A DNA stretch of 64,000 bases from Streptomyces sp. Je 1-369. GTDB lineage: Bacteria > Actinomycetota > Actinomycetes > Streptomycetales > Streptomycetaceae. The position numbers and the translations under genes were made by a program. Positions within the stretch are counted from its first letter, which is position 1. Each line of letters starts with the position of its first letter. Of the stretch, positions 39,793 through 48,940 are shown in pieces. Location: contig NZ_CP101750.1 of assembly GCF_026810505.1 (NCBI RefSeq), positions 1-64,000 of the forward strand. The letters are read 5' to 3'. The notes beneath the pieces are model-generated. The model saw nothing but the letters and a program-made list of their open reading frames with translations, ran no database searches and was not told the DNA's origin.

Positions 39793-41387
39793 TACGCCGT
39801 CCGTTCCGGGCCGAACCACCGGGTCAGGGCGGCGGTCAGGGCGGCGGGGGTGTCCTTGCTGGTCCAGGCCACGTGGCCGTCGGGGCGTATCAGGAGGGCG
39901 TCCAGGGGGGTCAGGACGTCGGTGGTGCCCTCCGCCGGTTTGGCGGTGGCCGTCACCGTGTGGACGCGGTCGGTCCAGGGGGCGGCTGCGGCGCGCAGGG
40001 CGGGGTCGTCGGCCAGGTCGAGCAGGATGCCGCGGGCGGGGTGCAGCAGGCGGGCGGTGTCGCTCTCGCCGTCGGCGCCGGTCAGGGGGCGCTTGGGCAG
40101 GCGGCGGCCGAGCAGGGGGTGGGGGGACGGCGGCGGCTCCGTGCCGGGCGGGGTCATGTCGTAGTGGATGTCCAGGTGGCTGACGATGCCGGCCAGGTGG
40201 CGTCTGACCTCGTCGTGTGCGAGGAGTTCGGTGAACAGGGCGCGCAGCGGGTCCGACTGTGCGCCGCCCAGGAAGACGATGCCCTGCGCGCGGGTGTTCA
40301 TCAGCAGCCGCTGCCCGACCGGGTGCCGCTCCGCGTGGTAGGTGTCCAGCAGGCCCGCCGGGGCGGTGCCGCGGACCGTGGCGGCCAGTTTCCAGCCGAG
40401 GTTGACCGCGTCCTGCACGCCGGTGCTCAGCCCCTGCCCGCCCGCGGGCAGGTGGATGTGCGCCGCGTCGCCCGCCAGCAGCACCCGTCCGCGCCGGTAG
40501 GTGTCGGCCTGGCGGGTGGCGTCGCTGAAGGAGCTGACCCACTGCGCGCCGCCGGCGCTGATGTCCTCGCCGGTGATGTGCTGCCAGGCGGCGGCGACTT
40601 CGGCGAAGGTGATGTCCTCGTCGCGCTCCTGGGCCGGGACGCCGTGCGGGCAGACGATGATGCGGTCCACGCCCTCCTTGAGCGGGGCCGCCATCACCAT
40701 GCCGTTGGGCAGCCGTTCGCCCAGGAAGCGGGGCTTGAGGCCACAGCCCACGACGTCGGCCAGGTACATGGTGCGGGTGGCGGGCAGGCCGGGGAAGTCG
40801 AAGCCGGCCGCCTTGCGGATGCTGCTCTGTCCGCCGTCGCAGCCCACCAGGTAGGCCGCGCGCAGCCGGCGGGGCCCCTCGGGGGTGCGGGCGGTGACCT
40901 CGACGTGGTCGCCGTCCAGGAAGCCCTCGGCCAGCTCCGTCACCTGCCAGCCGCGCCGGATGTCCGCACCGAGCTCCCTGGCCCAGGTCTCCAGGACCGC
41001 CTCGGTCTCGTTCTGCGGGATGCCGCGGGCCCCGAAGTGGGCGTCCTCCAGCGCGGTGTAGTCGAACTGCACTCCGCCGAAGTGGCCCAGCGGGCTGACC
41101 TCCAGGCTTTCGCCCTGACCGAAGCGGGGCAGCAGTCCGCGCTGGTCGAAGACCTCCATGGCCCGGGCGGTGAAACCAAGTCCCCGCGACTGCCCTGTCG
41201 GCTCGGCGAGCCGCTCCAGGAGGGTGACGCGTGCCCCGCCCAGGCGCAGTTCGCCCGCGAGCATCAGGCCCGCCGGGCCGGCGCCGACCACGATGACGTC
41301 GGTGTCATGGGTGTCGTGGGTGTCATGGGTGTCGTGGGCGTGGTGGGTTTCGTGGGTGTTGTCGGTGTCCGCCGCTGTCCCCGCCAT
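39792..41387 (-). CDS. PgaE/JadH-type FAD-dependent aromatic hydroxylase A
   Basis: 531 residues. The Rossmann motif is VVGAGPAGLMLAGEL (about 32-46), the DG motif GCDGGQSSIRK and the GD motif GRVLLAGDAAHIHLPAGGQG. A C-terminal thioredoxin-like domain completes the class A polyketide-hydroxylase layout (PgaE, JadH, RdmE group). An unusual N-terminal extension carries four HDT repeats in a His-rich stretch. It follows the other hydroxylase gene of the PKS operon at 50 bp, so it probably oxidises the angucyclinone core. Confidence 0.87.
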   Translation of the reverse strand: MAGTAADTDNTHETHHAHDTHDTHDTHDTDVIVVGAGPAGLMLAGELRLGGARVTLLERLAEPTGQSRGLGFTARAMEVFDQRGLLPRFGQGESLEVSPLGHFGGVQFDYTALEDAHFGARGIPQNETEAVLETWARELGADIRRGWQVTELAEGFLDGDHVEVTARTPEGPRRLRAAYLVGCDGGQSSIRKAAGFDFPGLPATRTMYLADVVGCGLKPRFLGERLPNGMVMAAPLKEGVDRIIVCPHGVPAQERDEDITFAEVAAAWQHITGEDISAGGAQWVSSFSDATRQADTYRRGRVLLAGDAAHIHLPAGGQGLSTGVQDAVNLGWKLAATVRGTAPAGLLDTYHAERHPVGQRLLMNTRAQGIVFLGGAQSDPLRALFTELLAHDEVRRHLAGIVSHLDIHYDMTPPGTEPPPSPHPLLGRRLPKRPLTGADGESDTARLLHPARGILLDLADDPALRAAAAPWTDRVHTVTATAKPAEGTTDVLTPLDALLIRPDGHVAWTSKDTPAALTAALTRWFGPERTA

Positions 41388-41436
41388 GATTGTCCTGCCT
41401 CTCCTTGCTCGCGGATGTCGGGTGCTCGTCAGTGCG

Positions 41437-42981
41437 TCAGTGCGGGGTGCCGAACCAGCGCTCCAGGACGGCGCTCAGGTCCTCGGCGCCGCCGGGCTGG
41501 TCGCTGGTGGCCGCCCACACCACGTAGCCGTCCGGGCGCACCGCCACCGCGGTCACCTTGTCCAGCTCGCCGGGGTCGCTGTCCGGCTCGGGGCGGGCCA
41601 CCACCAGGTCGATGCGGTCGGCCCACCGCTCCCCCGCCGCCGGCACCCGCCCCTCCAGGCCAAGCAGCAGGCCGCGCCCCGAGCGCAGCAGTTCCAGGGT
41701 GGTGCAGGTGGCGCTGCCCACCCGCAGCCGGGCGTGCGGCAGGCGCAGGCCCGTCAGGGGGTGGCCGGTGCCGCGGTCGGCGTAGCGGATGTCGAGGCCG
41801 CTGATCATGCCGGCGAGGCGGGTGCGTACCTGCTCGTCGCCCAGCAGTTCGGCCAGGACCGCGCGCAGCGGCTCCACCTCGGCGCTGCCCAGCAGCAGCA
41901 TGGCCTGGGCGCGGATGTTGGCGAGCACGGCGCGGCCCACCGCGTGCCGTTCGCTGTGGTAGGTGTCCAGCAGACCCGCGGGGGCGTGTCCGGCCAGGAC
42001 GGCGGCGAGTTTCCAGCCGAGGTTGAAGGCGTCCTGCAGACCCAGGTTGAGGGCCTGGCCGCCGATGGGCATCTGGCGGTGGGCGGCATCGCCCGCGTAC
42101 AGGACGCGGCCGTGGCGGTAGTGGGTGAGCTGGTGGTTGGCGTCGTCGAAGTGGTTGACCCACAACGGGGTGCCGGCGCTGATGTCCTCGCCGGTGACCT
42201 GCTGCCAGGCGGCCACTACCTCGGCGTACCGCGGGGGGCGGGTGCGCTGCCCGGCGGGCGTGCCGGAGGCGTGGACCATGACGCGGGTGACGCCGTCGGG
42301 GCGGCGGGCGGCGATGGCCAGGCCGCCGGGCAGCCGCTCGAAGCGCCGGTCGCGGATGTGGATGCCCTCCACGTCGGCGCGCAGCAGTTCGCGGGTGGCG
42401 CCGTGGCCGGGGAAGGCGGCGCCGGTCAGGCGGCGCACGGTGGAGTCCTGGCCGTCGCAGGCCACCAGGTACTTCCCGCGCAGGCGTACGGGGCGGCCGT
42501 CGCGGTCCATGGCCTGCGCCTCGACCGCCTCGCCGTCCTGGACCAGGTCGATCAGTTCCAGGCGGTGGCCGCAGCGGATGTCGGCGCCCAGTGAGAGCGC
42601 CCACTCCTCAAGGACCGACTCGGTCTTGGTCTGGGGCACTTTGTGCTGGCCGGGGTAGGCGCCGGGCAGGGTGAGGTCCAGGGGCAGGCCGCCGAAGTGG
42701 CCGCGCGGTTCGGTGGGCGGGCTGGCGAAGTCGGTCAGCAGGCCGCGGCTGTCGAAGATCTCCATGGTGCGGGCGTGCAGGGTGGAGGCGCGGGACTCCT
42801 TGGTGGGGCGGTGGCGCTGTTCGACGACGGCGACCTGGATGCCGTTCAGGCACAGTTCGGCGGTGAGCAGCAGCCCCACGGGGCCTGCGCCGACGACGAT
42901 GACCTGGGTGTCCAGCACGTCGCTGCGGCCCGGAGCACTCTCGCGGGAGCGGCGGGGGCGGCCCGCGTCCTGCGCGGCCAT
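41437..42981 (-). CDS. FAD-dependent aromatic hydroxylase B
   Basis: 514 residues from the ATG at 42981, one base after the aromatase stop. VVGAGPVGLLLTAELCLNG gives the FAD site, VACDGQDSTVRRL the DG motif and GRVLYAGDAAHRQMPIGGQA the GD motif, where the common HxxP pattern is changed to HRQMP. C-terminal thioredoxin-like domain present. Its place directly after the aromatase/cyclase matches the first oxygenase in jadomycin-type and kinamycin-type clusters, which starts ring-B oxidation. Exact regiochemistry cannot be read from sequence. Confidence 0.86.
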   Translation of the reverse strand: MAAQDAGRPRRSRESAPGRSDVLDTQVIVVGAGPVGLLLTAELCLNGIQVAVVEQRHRPTKESRASTLHARTMEIFDSRGLLTDFASPPTEPRGHFGGLPLDLTLPGAYPGQHKVPQTKTESVLEEWALSLGADIRCGHRLELIDLVQDGEAVEAQAMDRDGRPVRLRGKYLVACDGQDSTVRRLTGAAFPGHGATRELLRADVEGIHIRDRRFERLPGGLAIAARRPDGVTRVMVHASGTPAGQRTRPPRYAEVVAAWQQVTGEDISAGTPLWVNHFDDANHQLTHYRHGRVLYAGDAAHRQMPIGGQALNLGLQDAFNLGWKLAAVLAGHAPAGLLDTYHSERHAVGRAVLANIRAQAMLLLGSAEVEPLRAVLAELLGDEQVRTRLAGMISGLDIRYADRGTGHPLTGLRLPHARLRVGSATCTTLELLRSGRGLLLGLEGRVPAAGERWADRIDLVVARPEPDSDPGELDKVTAVAVRPDGYVVWAATSDQPGGAEDLSAVLERWFGTPH

Positions 42982-42982
42982 G

Positions 42983-43927
42983 TCAGTGGGTCCGCTCCGC
43001 GTAGTCCTTGGCATGGCCCAGCGTGGCGCGGCTGTTGGTGGACAGCGCGCTGTGCACGTAGGCGCGGGCGTCGGCGGCGGTGGCCCGGTCGCCGAGGATC
43101 TTGGCGATGTTGGCGGTGTTGATCGACACGGTGTGCTGGGAGGCGGCCTCGGTGGTGCCCCGGCCGGTGTCGGTGAAGGTCCAGTAGCCGGTGTGCAGGG
43201 TCATCAGGGCGGGCAGGGTGACCTGCTTGTAGGCGATTTTGCGGGTGTCCAGGGCGACCCGGTAGGACTTGGTGGTGTGCACCGAGCCGTCCTTGGCGCG
43301 GGTGTCCATCTCCAGGATCTGCAGGCCGGGGGCGGGTTCTTCGAAGCGTACGGTGGCCACGTGCGGCAGCCGTTCGGGCCAGCGCCCGGCCTCGTTGACG
43401 AAGTCGAAGGCGTCCTTGGCGGCGCCGTTGATCTCCACGGTGTCGGTGAAGGAGAAGACCAGGTCCTCGCGCTCGGCGGCGTGGGCGTGTTCGACGTTGT
43501 CCTTGAGGGCGGCCAGTTCCGCGGTGCTGTTGGTGTCCACGGCCCTCTCGATCCACCGCAGGTCCGCCGGGTCGTCGTCGATGGCCCGGTAGTCGTGCAG
43601 CAGCCGCACCCGGGAGGTGTCCTGGCCCTGCGGCTCGACGATCCAGGTGCCGCCCATCGCGGCGACGGGCGCGGTGGTGACCTCCTGGCGGAAGACGATG
43701 CGCAGGCCCTCGGGGTCCAGGGTGCGGCGCGAGGTCCAGTTCTTGGGCTCGCCGTTGGCGGTGGCCCAGATGCGGATGCGCTCCTGGTGCTCGCCCGTCT
43801 CCTCGCGCTCGACGTGGATGGTGGGCGGGAAGATCTGCGGCCAGTGGCTCACGTCCGCCAGCAGGCGGTAGACCGTGGCCGCGGGCGCGCCGATGGTGAT
43901 CTCGTGCTCGACCTGACGCGTCGTCAT
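42983..43927 (-). CDS. Didomain aromatase/cyclase (JadD/LanL type)
   Basis: 314 residues from the ATG at 43927 with GAGGAGCACC upstream. Two SRPBCC (START-like) domains: residues 1-145 beginning RQVEHEITIGAPAATVYRLL and 155-300 beginning DTVEINGAAKDAFDFVNEAG. This didomain form closes and aromatises the first ring of C9-reduced decaketides, as in angucycline and actinorhodin pathways. It lies directly after the ketoreductase gene. Confidence 0.9.
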   Translation of the reverse strand: MTTRQVEHEITIGAPAATVYRLLADVSHWPQIFPPTIHVEREETGEHQERIRIWATANGEPKNWTSRRTLDPEGLRIVFRQEVTTAPVAAMGGTWIVEPQGQDTSRVRLLHDYRAIDDDPADLRWIERAVDTNSTAELAALKDNVEHAHAAEREDLVFSFTDTVEINGAAKDAFDFVNEAGRWPERLPHVATVRFEEPAPGLQILEMDTRAKDGSVHTTKSYRVALDTRKIAYKQVTLPALMTLHTGYWTFTDTGRGTTEAASQHTVSINTANIAKILGDRATAADARAYVHSALSTNSRATLGHAKDYAERTH

Positions 43928-43989
43928 GGCAGGTGCTCCTCGTACGGGGCGGGCGGGGCGGGGCGATCGGGGCGGGGCGATCGGGGCGG

Positions 43990-44775
43990 TCAGAAGTTGC
44001 CGAGTCCGCCGCAGACGTTGAGGGCCTGGGAGGTGATGGAGGCGGCGGTGTCGGAGGCGAGGTAGCCGATGAGGCCGGCGACTTCCTCGGGGGTGCTGTA
44101 GCGGCCCAGGGGGATCTTGGCCTGGAACTTGGTGAGGATCGCCTCCTCGGTGGTGTCGTAGGCGGCGGCGTAGCCCTGGCGCACGCGCTGGGCCATGGGG
44201 GTCTCCACGTAGCCGGGGCATACGGCGTTGACAGTGATGCCGCTGGGCGCGAGCTCGTTGCCGAGCGCCTTGGTGAAGCCGACGACGCCGTGTTTGGAGG
44301 CGGAGTAGGGGGCGCCGAGCACGACGCCCTGCTTGCCGGCGGTGGAGGCGACGTTGATGATGCGGCCGCGGCCGCCCTCCTGCATGCGGCCGGTGGTCAG
44401 GACGGCGCGGGTCATGCGGAAGACGCTGTTGAGGTTGGTGTCGATGACGTCGTCCCACAGTTCGTCGGTGAGCTGCGCGGTCACCCCGCCGCCGGACCGG
44501 CCGGCGTTGTTGACCAGCACGTCCACGGGCCCGAACCGCTCCACGGCGGCGGCCACGAACGCGGTGACGGAGGCGCCGTCGCGCACGTCGAGGACCTGGC
44601 CCTCGGCCTCCAGGCCGTCGTTGCGCAGGGACTTGACGGTGGCGACGACGTCGCTGTCGGTGCGGGCGCCCAGGAAGATTCGGTGGCCCTGCTGGGCGAG
44701 CAGGCGGGCGGCGGCCAGGCCGATGCCGCTGGTGGCGCCGGTGACCAGGGCGAGGCGGGGGGCGGTCTGTGTCAT
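43990..44775 (-). CDS. ActIII-type C9 polyketide ketoreductase
   Basis: 261 residues of the short-chain dehydrogenase fold. The NADPH motif TGATSGIG is at 12-19; the catalytic tetrad is Asn114, Ser144, Tyr157 and Lys161 (YSASK). The length and the ending ITSQALNVCGGLGNF match ActIII-family ketoreductases that reduce the C9 carbonyl of the nascent polyketide. The gene follows acp by 13 bp. Confidence 0.92.
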   Translation of the reverse strand: MTQTAPRLALVTGATSGIGLAAARLLAQQGHRIFLGARTDSDVVATVKSLRNDGLEAEGQVLDVRDGASVTAFVAAAVERFGPVDVLVNNAGRSGGGVTAQLTDELWDDVIDTNLNSVFRMTRAVLTTGRMQEGGRGRIINVASTAGKQGVVLGAPYSASKHGVVGFTKALGNELAPSGITVNAVCPGYVETPMAQRVRQGYAAAYDTTEEAILTKFQAKIPLGRYSTPEEVAGLIGYLASDTAASITSQALNVCGGLGNF

Positions 44776-44788
44776 GGCGGGTGTCCTC

Positions 44789-45058
44789 TCAGGCCACGCG
44801 GGCGGCGGCCAGCCGCTCGTTGACGGTGTGGATCAGTTCCCTCGGGGTCAGGTCGTCGCTCAGCGTGTCGTCGTCCAGCGCGATGCCGTACTCGCGCTCG
44901 ATGCAGCCGCCGGTCTCCAGCAGGGCCAGCGACTCATAGCCCAGCAGGCCGAAGGCGGTGTCCAGGATGTCGTCGTCCAGCGGGGCGGCCTCGTCGGCGC
45001 CCGCGGCCTCGACGAGGATGCGCGTGAGGTCGTCCAGGGTGAAGGGCTGCTCGCTCAT
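44789..45058 (-). CDS. Acyl carrier protein of the type II PKS
   Basis: 89 residues. The phosphopantetheine attachment Ser43 sits in LLGYESLALLE, the form typical of aromatic PKS carrier proteins. Acidic helices flank it. It sits between KS-beta and the ketoreductase gene, the usual minimal PKS order. Confidence 0.95.
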   Translation of the reverse strand: MSEQPFTLDDLTRILVEAAGADEAAPLDDDILDTAFGLLGYESLALLETGGCIEREYGIALDDDTLSDDLTPRELIHTVNERLAAARVA

Positions 45059-45131
45059 GGTTGGTCTGCTTCCTTCGTCTCGGGCCCGGCCGGCAAGGCG
45101 GCAGGGCGCCGCCGGTGTGCCGCGGGGCGGT

Positions 45132-46343
45132 TCACTGTCCGGCGCGCACGACCATCGCGGAGTTGAACCCGCCGTGGCCGCGGGCCAGCACCAGCGCGGT
45201 GCGCAGCGCGGCCGGGCGCGCCTGGTACAGGACCAGGTCCAGGTCGTACTCGGGACAGGGGTCGATGTGGACGGTGGGCGGGATGAGGCCGGCGCGCATC
45301 GCCAGGAGCGCGCAGGCCACGTCCAGGGGCGCGGCGCCGGAGTGCAGGCGGCCGGTCATCGTCTTGGGCACGGTGACCGGGACGCGGCCCGGGCCGAACA
45401 CCTCGCTGATCGCCGCGGCCTCGGCCCGGTCCAGGTCGGGTACGCCCGCGCCGTCGGCGAAGACCACGTCGATGTCGCCGGGCGCGGCGGCGGCGTCCTG
45501 CAGTGCGGTGCGCATCGCGGTGCGCAGGGTGGAGGGGCGGCCGCTGTGCGGGGGCGGGTCGATGGTCGCTCCGTAGCCGGCGAGTTCGCCGTAGAGGGTG
45601 GCGCCGCGGGCGCGGGCGGCCTCGGTGGGTTCCAGGGTGAGCAGGGCGCCGCCCTCGCCGGGCACGTAGCCGCGGGCGTCGCGGTCGAAGGGCAGGTAGG
45701 CGCGGGTGGGTTCGTCGCTGTCGCTCATGCGGCCGCCGGCGAGCTGGGCCACCCAGCCCCAGGGGCACACCGAGGCGTCCACGGCGCCGCCCACGATCAG
45801 CGGGGTGCCCTTGCGGATGAGGCGGCGGGCCTGCGCAAGGGCGTCCAGGCCGCCGGCCTGGTCGCTGACGACGACGCCGCTGGGCCCCTTCATGCCGTGC
45901 CGGATGGAGATCTGGCCGCTGTTGACCGCGTAGAACCAGGCGAAGGACTGGTAGGCGGAGACGAACTGGCTGCCCTTGGCCCACAGTTTCTGCAGTTCGT
46001 CCTGGCCGAACTCGAAGCCGCCGGCGTGGCTTGCGGTGACCACCCCCATGTCCAGCGGGTCGAAGGCGGCCACGTCCACCCCGGCGTCGGCCAGCGCCCA
46101 GTCCGCGGCGGCCAGCGAGAGCCGGGTGACGCGGTCGGTCTGCGGCAGCAGCCGGCCCGGCAGGTGCTCCGCCGCCTCGAACCCGGGGATCTCCCCGGCC
46201 AGTTGGGCGGGGTAGCTCGAGGGGTCGAAGCGGGTGATGCGGCCGATGCCGCTCTTCGCGCCGAGGGTGGCCGCCCAGTAGTCGGCCGCGCCCAGGCCGT
46301 TGGGGGCGGCGATGCCCATGCCGGTGACCGCGACGGCAGTCAT
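45132..46343 (-). CDS. Ketosynthase beta / chain length factor
   Basis: 403 residues, starting in a four-base overlap with KS-alpha. Thiolase-like ketosynthase fold, but the active-site Cys is replaced by Gln162 ([12 protein letters not shown]), the defining decarboxylase Gln of chain length factors. It dimerises with KS-alpha and sets chain length, expected to be a decaketide for angucyclines. Confidence 0.95.
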   Translation of the reverse strand: MTAVAVTGMGIAAPNGLGAADYWAATLGAKSGIGRITRFDPSSYPAQLAGEIPGFEAAEHLPGRLLPQTDRVTRLSLAAADWALADAGVDVAAFDPLDMGVVTASHAGGFEFGQDELQKLWAKGSQFVSAYQSFAWFYAVNSGQISIRHGMKGPSGVVVSDQAGGLDALAQARRLIRKGTPLIVGGAVDASVCPWGWVAQLAGGRMSDSDEPTRAYLPFDRDARGYVPGEGGALLTLEPTEAARARGATLYGELAGYGATIDPPPHSGRPSTLRTAMRTALQDAAAAPGDIDVVFADGAGVPDLDRAEAAAISEVFGPGRVPVTVPKTMTGRLHSGAAPLDVACALLAMRAGLIPPTVHIDPCPEYDLDLVLYQARPAALRTALVLARGHGGFNSAMVVRAGQ

Positions 46344-47611
46344 ACGGTGCTCCTTCGCGCCGGGGCGAGCACCATCGCGCTCTGGAATCCGCCGAAGCCG
46401 CTGCCGACCGTCAGGACCGCATCGACCTGCTGGTCGCGGGCCGTCAACGGCACGTAGTCCAGGTCGCATTCGGGGTCGGGGGTGTGCAGGTTGGCGGTCG
46501 GCGGCACCACGTCGTACTCCATGGCCAGCGCGGAGGCGGCGATCTCGATGGAGCCGATGGCGCCCAGCGAGTGGCCCACCATCGACTTGATGGAGCTGAC
46601 CGGGGTGCGGTAGGCGTGCTCGCCCAGCGCCCGTTTGAACGCGGCCGTCTCGTGCCGGTCGTTCTGCTTGGTGCCCGAGCCGTGGGCGTTGATGTAGTCG
46701 ATCTGCTCGGGGATCATCCGTGCCTCGTCCAGGGCCAGGCGGATGGCCTCGGCCATCTCCGCGCCGTCCCGGCGCAGTCCGGTCATGTGGTAGGCGTTGG
46801 AGCGGGTGGCGTAGCCGGCGATCTCGGCGTAGATGTGGGCGCCGCGGCGCCGGGCGCTCTCGAGCTCCTCCAGGACGAAGAAGGCGGCGCCCTCGCCCAG
46901 CACGAAGCCGTTGCGGGTGCTGTCGAAGGGCCGTGAGGCCTGTTCGGGTGCGTCGTGGCGCGGCGTGGTCGCCTTGATCGCGTCGAAGCACGCCATGGTG
47001 ATCGGGGAGATCGGCGCGTCGGACGCCCCGGCGACCATGACGTCGACGGAGCCCTCGCGCACCAGCTCCACCGCGTAGCCGACCGCGTCGATGCCCGAGG
47101 TGCAGCCGGTGGAGACGACCGTGGAGGGGCCTTCCGCGCCGACCGCCCAGGCCACCTCCGCCGCGAAGGAGCTGGGCACCAGGTAGTTGTACAGGTGCGG
47201 CACCGCGTAGCGGTGGTCGACCAGGTCCAGGCGGCCGCCGTCGCTGACGACGCGGTATTCGTCGTCCAGGCCCATGGTGGCGCCCACCGCGCTGCCCACG
47301 ACCACGCCGATGCGGTGCGGGGCGTGCTCGCTCAGCTCGGCGCCGCTGTCCTGGACGGCGGCGCGGGCGGTGACCACGGCGAACTGGGCGGCGCGGTCCA
47401 TGCGCCGCACCTCCTGCGGGCTCAGCCCGTGCTCCAGGCCGCAGAAGTCGGCCTCGGCGGCCACCTTGGAGCGGAAGGGGGCGGGGTCGAAGAAGGTGAT
47501 GCCGCGGGTCGCGGTGCGGCCCTCGCTGATGAGCTGCCAGAACTCCTTGCGGCCCAGGCCGCCGGGGGCCAGGACCTCCAGGCCGGTGATGACGACGCGG
47601 CGCTGCGTCAT
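46340..47611 (-). CDS. Ketosynthase alpha of the type II PKS
   Basis: 423 residues. Catalytic Cys170 ([12 protein letters not shown]), His310 (INAHGSGT) and His347 ([10 protein letters not shown]) are present. It condenses malonyl-ACP units with KS-beta. The gene order cyclase, KS-alpha, KS-beta, ACP, KR, aromatase equals that of jadomycin, landomycin and other angucycline clusters. Confidence 0.96.
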   Translation of the reverse strand: MTQRRVVITGLEVLAPGGLGRKEFWQLISEGRTATRGITFFDPAPFRSKVAAEADFCGLEHGLSPQEVRRMDRAAQFAVVTARAAVQDSGAELSEHAPHRIGVVVGSAVGATMGLDDEYRVVSDGGRLDLVDHRYAVPHLYNYLVPSSFAAEVAWAVGAEGPSTVVSTGCTSGIDAVGYAVELVREGSVDVMVAGASDAPISPITMACFDAIKATTPRHDAPEQASRPFDSTRNGFVLGEGAAFFVLEELESARRRGAHIYAEIAGYATRSNAYHMTGLRRDGAEMAEAIRLALDEARMIPEQIDYINAHGSGTKQNDRHETAAFKRALGEHAYRTPVSSIKSMVGHSLGAIGSIEIAASALAMEYDVVPPTANLHTPDPECDLDYVPLTARDQQVDAVLTVGSGFGGFQSAMVLAPARRSTV

Positions 47612-47937
47612 GCGCCGGCCTCCCAGGAGTAGAAGCGCTGGGCCATCGCGTCGGCCGGGGAGCGCCAGGTGGCCGGGTCGTAGGCCTCGATGTGCGGCTT
47701 GAGGTCGTCGCTGATCCGCACGAAGCGGGCATCGTCCTTGGCGCGTTCGATGCGGGCGCCTCCGTCGTCGGAGTCGAAGTCCTGGAGGTGGAAGTACAGG
47801 CCGCGGTAGGCGAAGAGCTGGCGGCGGCGGGTGCCCATGCGGTGGGGCATGTCGGTGGCGTCGAAGTCGGTGAACAGTTCGGCGACGCTGCGGCTGGAGT
47901 CGATCGCCATCCGGGCCACGATCAGCGTGCTGTGCAT
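47608..47937 (-). CDS. TcmI-like polyketide cyclase (JadI/LanF type)
   Basis: 109 residues of the ferredoxin-like dimeric cyclase family: [40 protein letters not shown] and a C-terminal [16 protein letters not shown]. In angucycline clusters this protein closes the fourth ring. Start and stop overlap neighbours, so it is tightly coupled to KS-alpha. Confidence 0.92.
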   Translation of the reverse strand: MHSTLIVARMAIDSSRSVAELFTDFDATDMPHRMGTRRRQLFAYRGLYFHLQDFDSDDGGARIERAKDDARFVRISDDLKPHIEAYDPATWRSPADAMAQRFYSWEAGA

Positions 47938-48026
47938 ACCTCGCTCCTTGCGGTGGGCGCCGTGCGCCGTGGTCGAAGGGGGCGGGACCGGCCGGCGGGC
48001 GGGGCCCGCGCGGCCGGCCGGGCGGC

Positions 48027-48722
48027 TCACGCGCCGGCGGCGCGGCTGTGGATCACCCGGTAGGAGTTCCAGTCGCTCTCGGTCTTCAGGGCGTTGATGC
48101 GCGCCTCGGACTTCTGGCGGGCCTCGGACTGCCGCGCGGTGGCCTGGTGGCGGTGGGCGTCGTAGTCGGCCTTGCTCGCCCACTGGGAGTAGACGACGAC
48201 GAAGGGGCCTTCCAGGAAGCGGGCGCGCAGGCCCTTGAAGACGCTGTGCGAGCGGTAGCCGTCGACCTCCAGGAGCCAGGACTGGCCCTCGCCGAGTTCG
48301 GCGATCAGCTCGTCCTGGTTGCTCTGGGAGACCTTGAAGATCTCGATGACGGTGTGGTCGTCGCGGTCGGGCGAGACCTCGGTGGCCTCGCCCTGGGAGG
48401 GGTGGCGCTGGGTATGGACGATCTCGCTCTGCAGCAGCCGGATCGAGGTGGTGATGTCCTGGAAGACGGGCAGCGTGCGGTGCTTGAACTCCTCGCCCGC
48501 ATACCGCTTCTCCAGGTCCTCGCCGCTGCGCCACTGGATGAAGTTGGCGGTGCCGGGGCTGTCCTGTCCGGCGTGCACGGTGGAGGAGATCCAGCCGTCG
48601 AACGCCGCGGTGTCGACGATCTTCCGCATCTCCTGGATCAGCTTGTCCTGCTTCTCCGGCTGGTCGGTGGTGAACAGGTTGAGGACGGTCAGGTGCTTGT
48701 CCTGGGTGGAGATGTAGGGCAT
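48027..48722 (-). CDS. JadG/AlpJ/GilOII-like ring-opening oxygenase
   Basis: 231 residues with two antibiotic-biosynthesis-monooxygenase (ABM) domains, about 8-110 and 120-225; each has an aromatic strand ending in a Trp motif ([18 protein letters not shown] and [20 protein letters not shown]). Length and wording match the JadG/GilOII/AlpJ group as I know it. In jadomycin, gilvocarcin and kinamycin pathways these proteins cleave the angucyclinone B ring; AlpJ leads to ring contraction to the benzofluorene. Its presence next to a hydrazine cassette strongly suggests a diazobenzofluorene-like product. A simple anthrone oxygenase is the alternative. Confidence 0.8.
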   Translation of the reverse strand: MPYISTQDKHLTVLNLFTTDQPEKQDKLIQEMRKIVDTAAFDGWISSTVHAGQDSPGTANFIQWRSGEDLEKRYAGEEFKHRTLPVFQDITTSIRLLQSEIVHTQRHPSQGEATEVSPDRDDHTVIEIFKVSQSNQDELIAELGEGQSWLLEVDGYRSHSVFKGLRARFLEGPFVVVYSQWASKADYDAHRHQATARQSEARQKSEARINALKTESDWNSYRVIHSRAAGA

Positions 48723-48818
48723 GGCGTCGGGTCTCTTCCTGTCGGGCTGTCAGGGGCGGGTGCGCGGCGGGCGGGGCCGGGGCCGCGGCACGGGGCCGGG
48801 CGGCGGCCGTGCGGGCCG

Positions 48819-48910
48819 CGGTCGGTCCTTTAGCCGGGGCGCGGGCCTTTGGCCGGAGCGCGGTCGGTCCTTTGGCCGGAGCGCGGTCCTTTGGCCGGAG
48901 CGCGGTCGGG
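48819..48910. repeat. Tandem repeat upstream of the PKS genes
   Basis: Four units of 19 or 23 bases, core GGTCCTTTGGCCGGAGCGC, lie in the gap between hydroxylase C and the ring-opening oxygenase start. Unit length alternates through presence or absence of GGTC. It contains repeated GGCC-centred dyads and could act as attenuator or regulatory DNA, or be decayed sequence. Confidence 0.65.
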
Positions 48911-48940
48911 CCGCCGCGGGCGCGGTCGGGCGAGGGGCGG

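Noticed and set aside
45132..46343. A second active ketosynthase
   Set aside because: The active-site Cys is replaced by Gln162, so it is the chain length factor.
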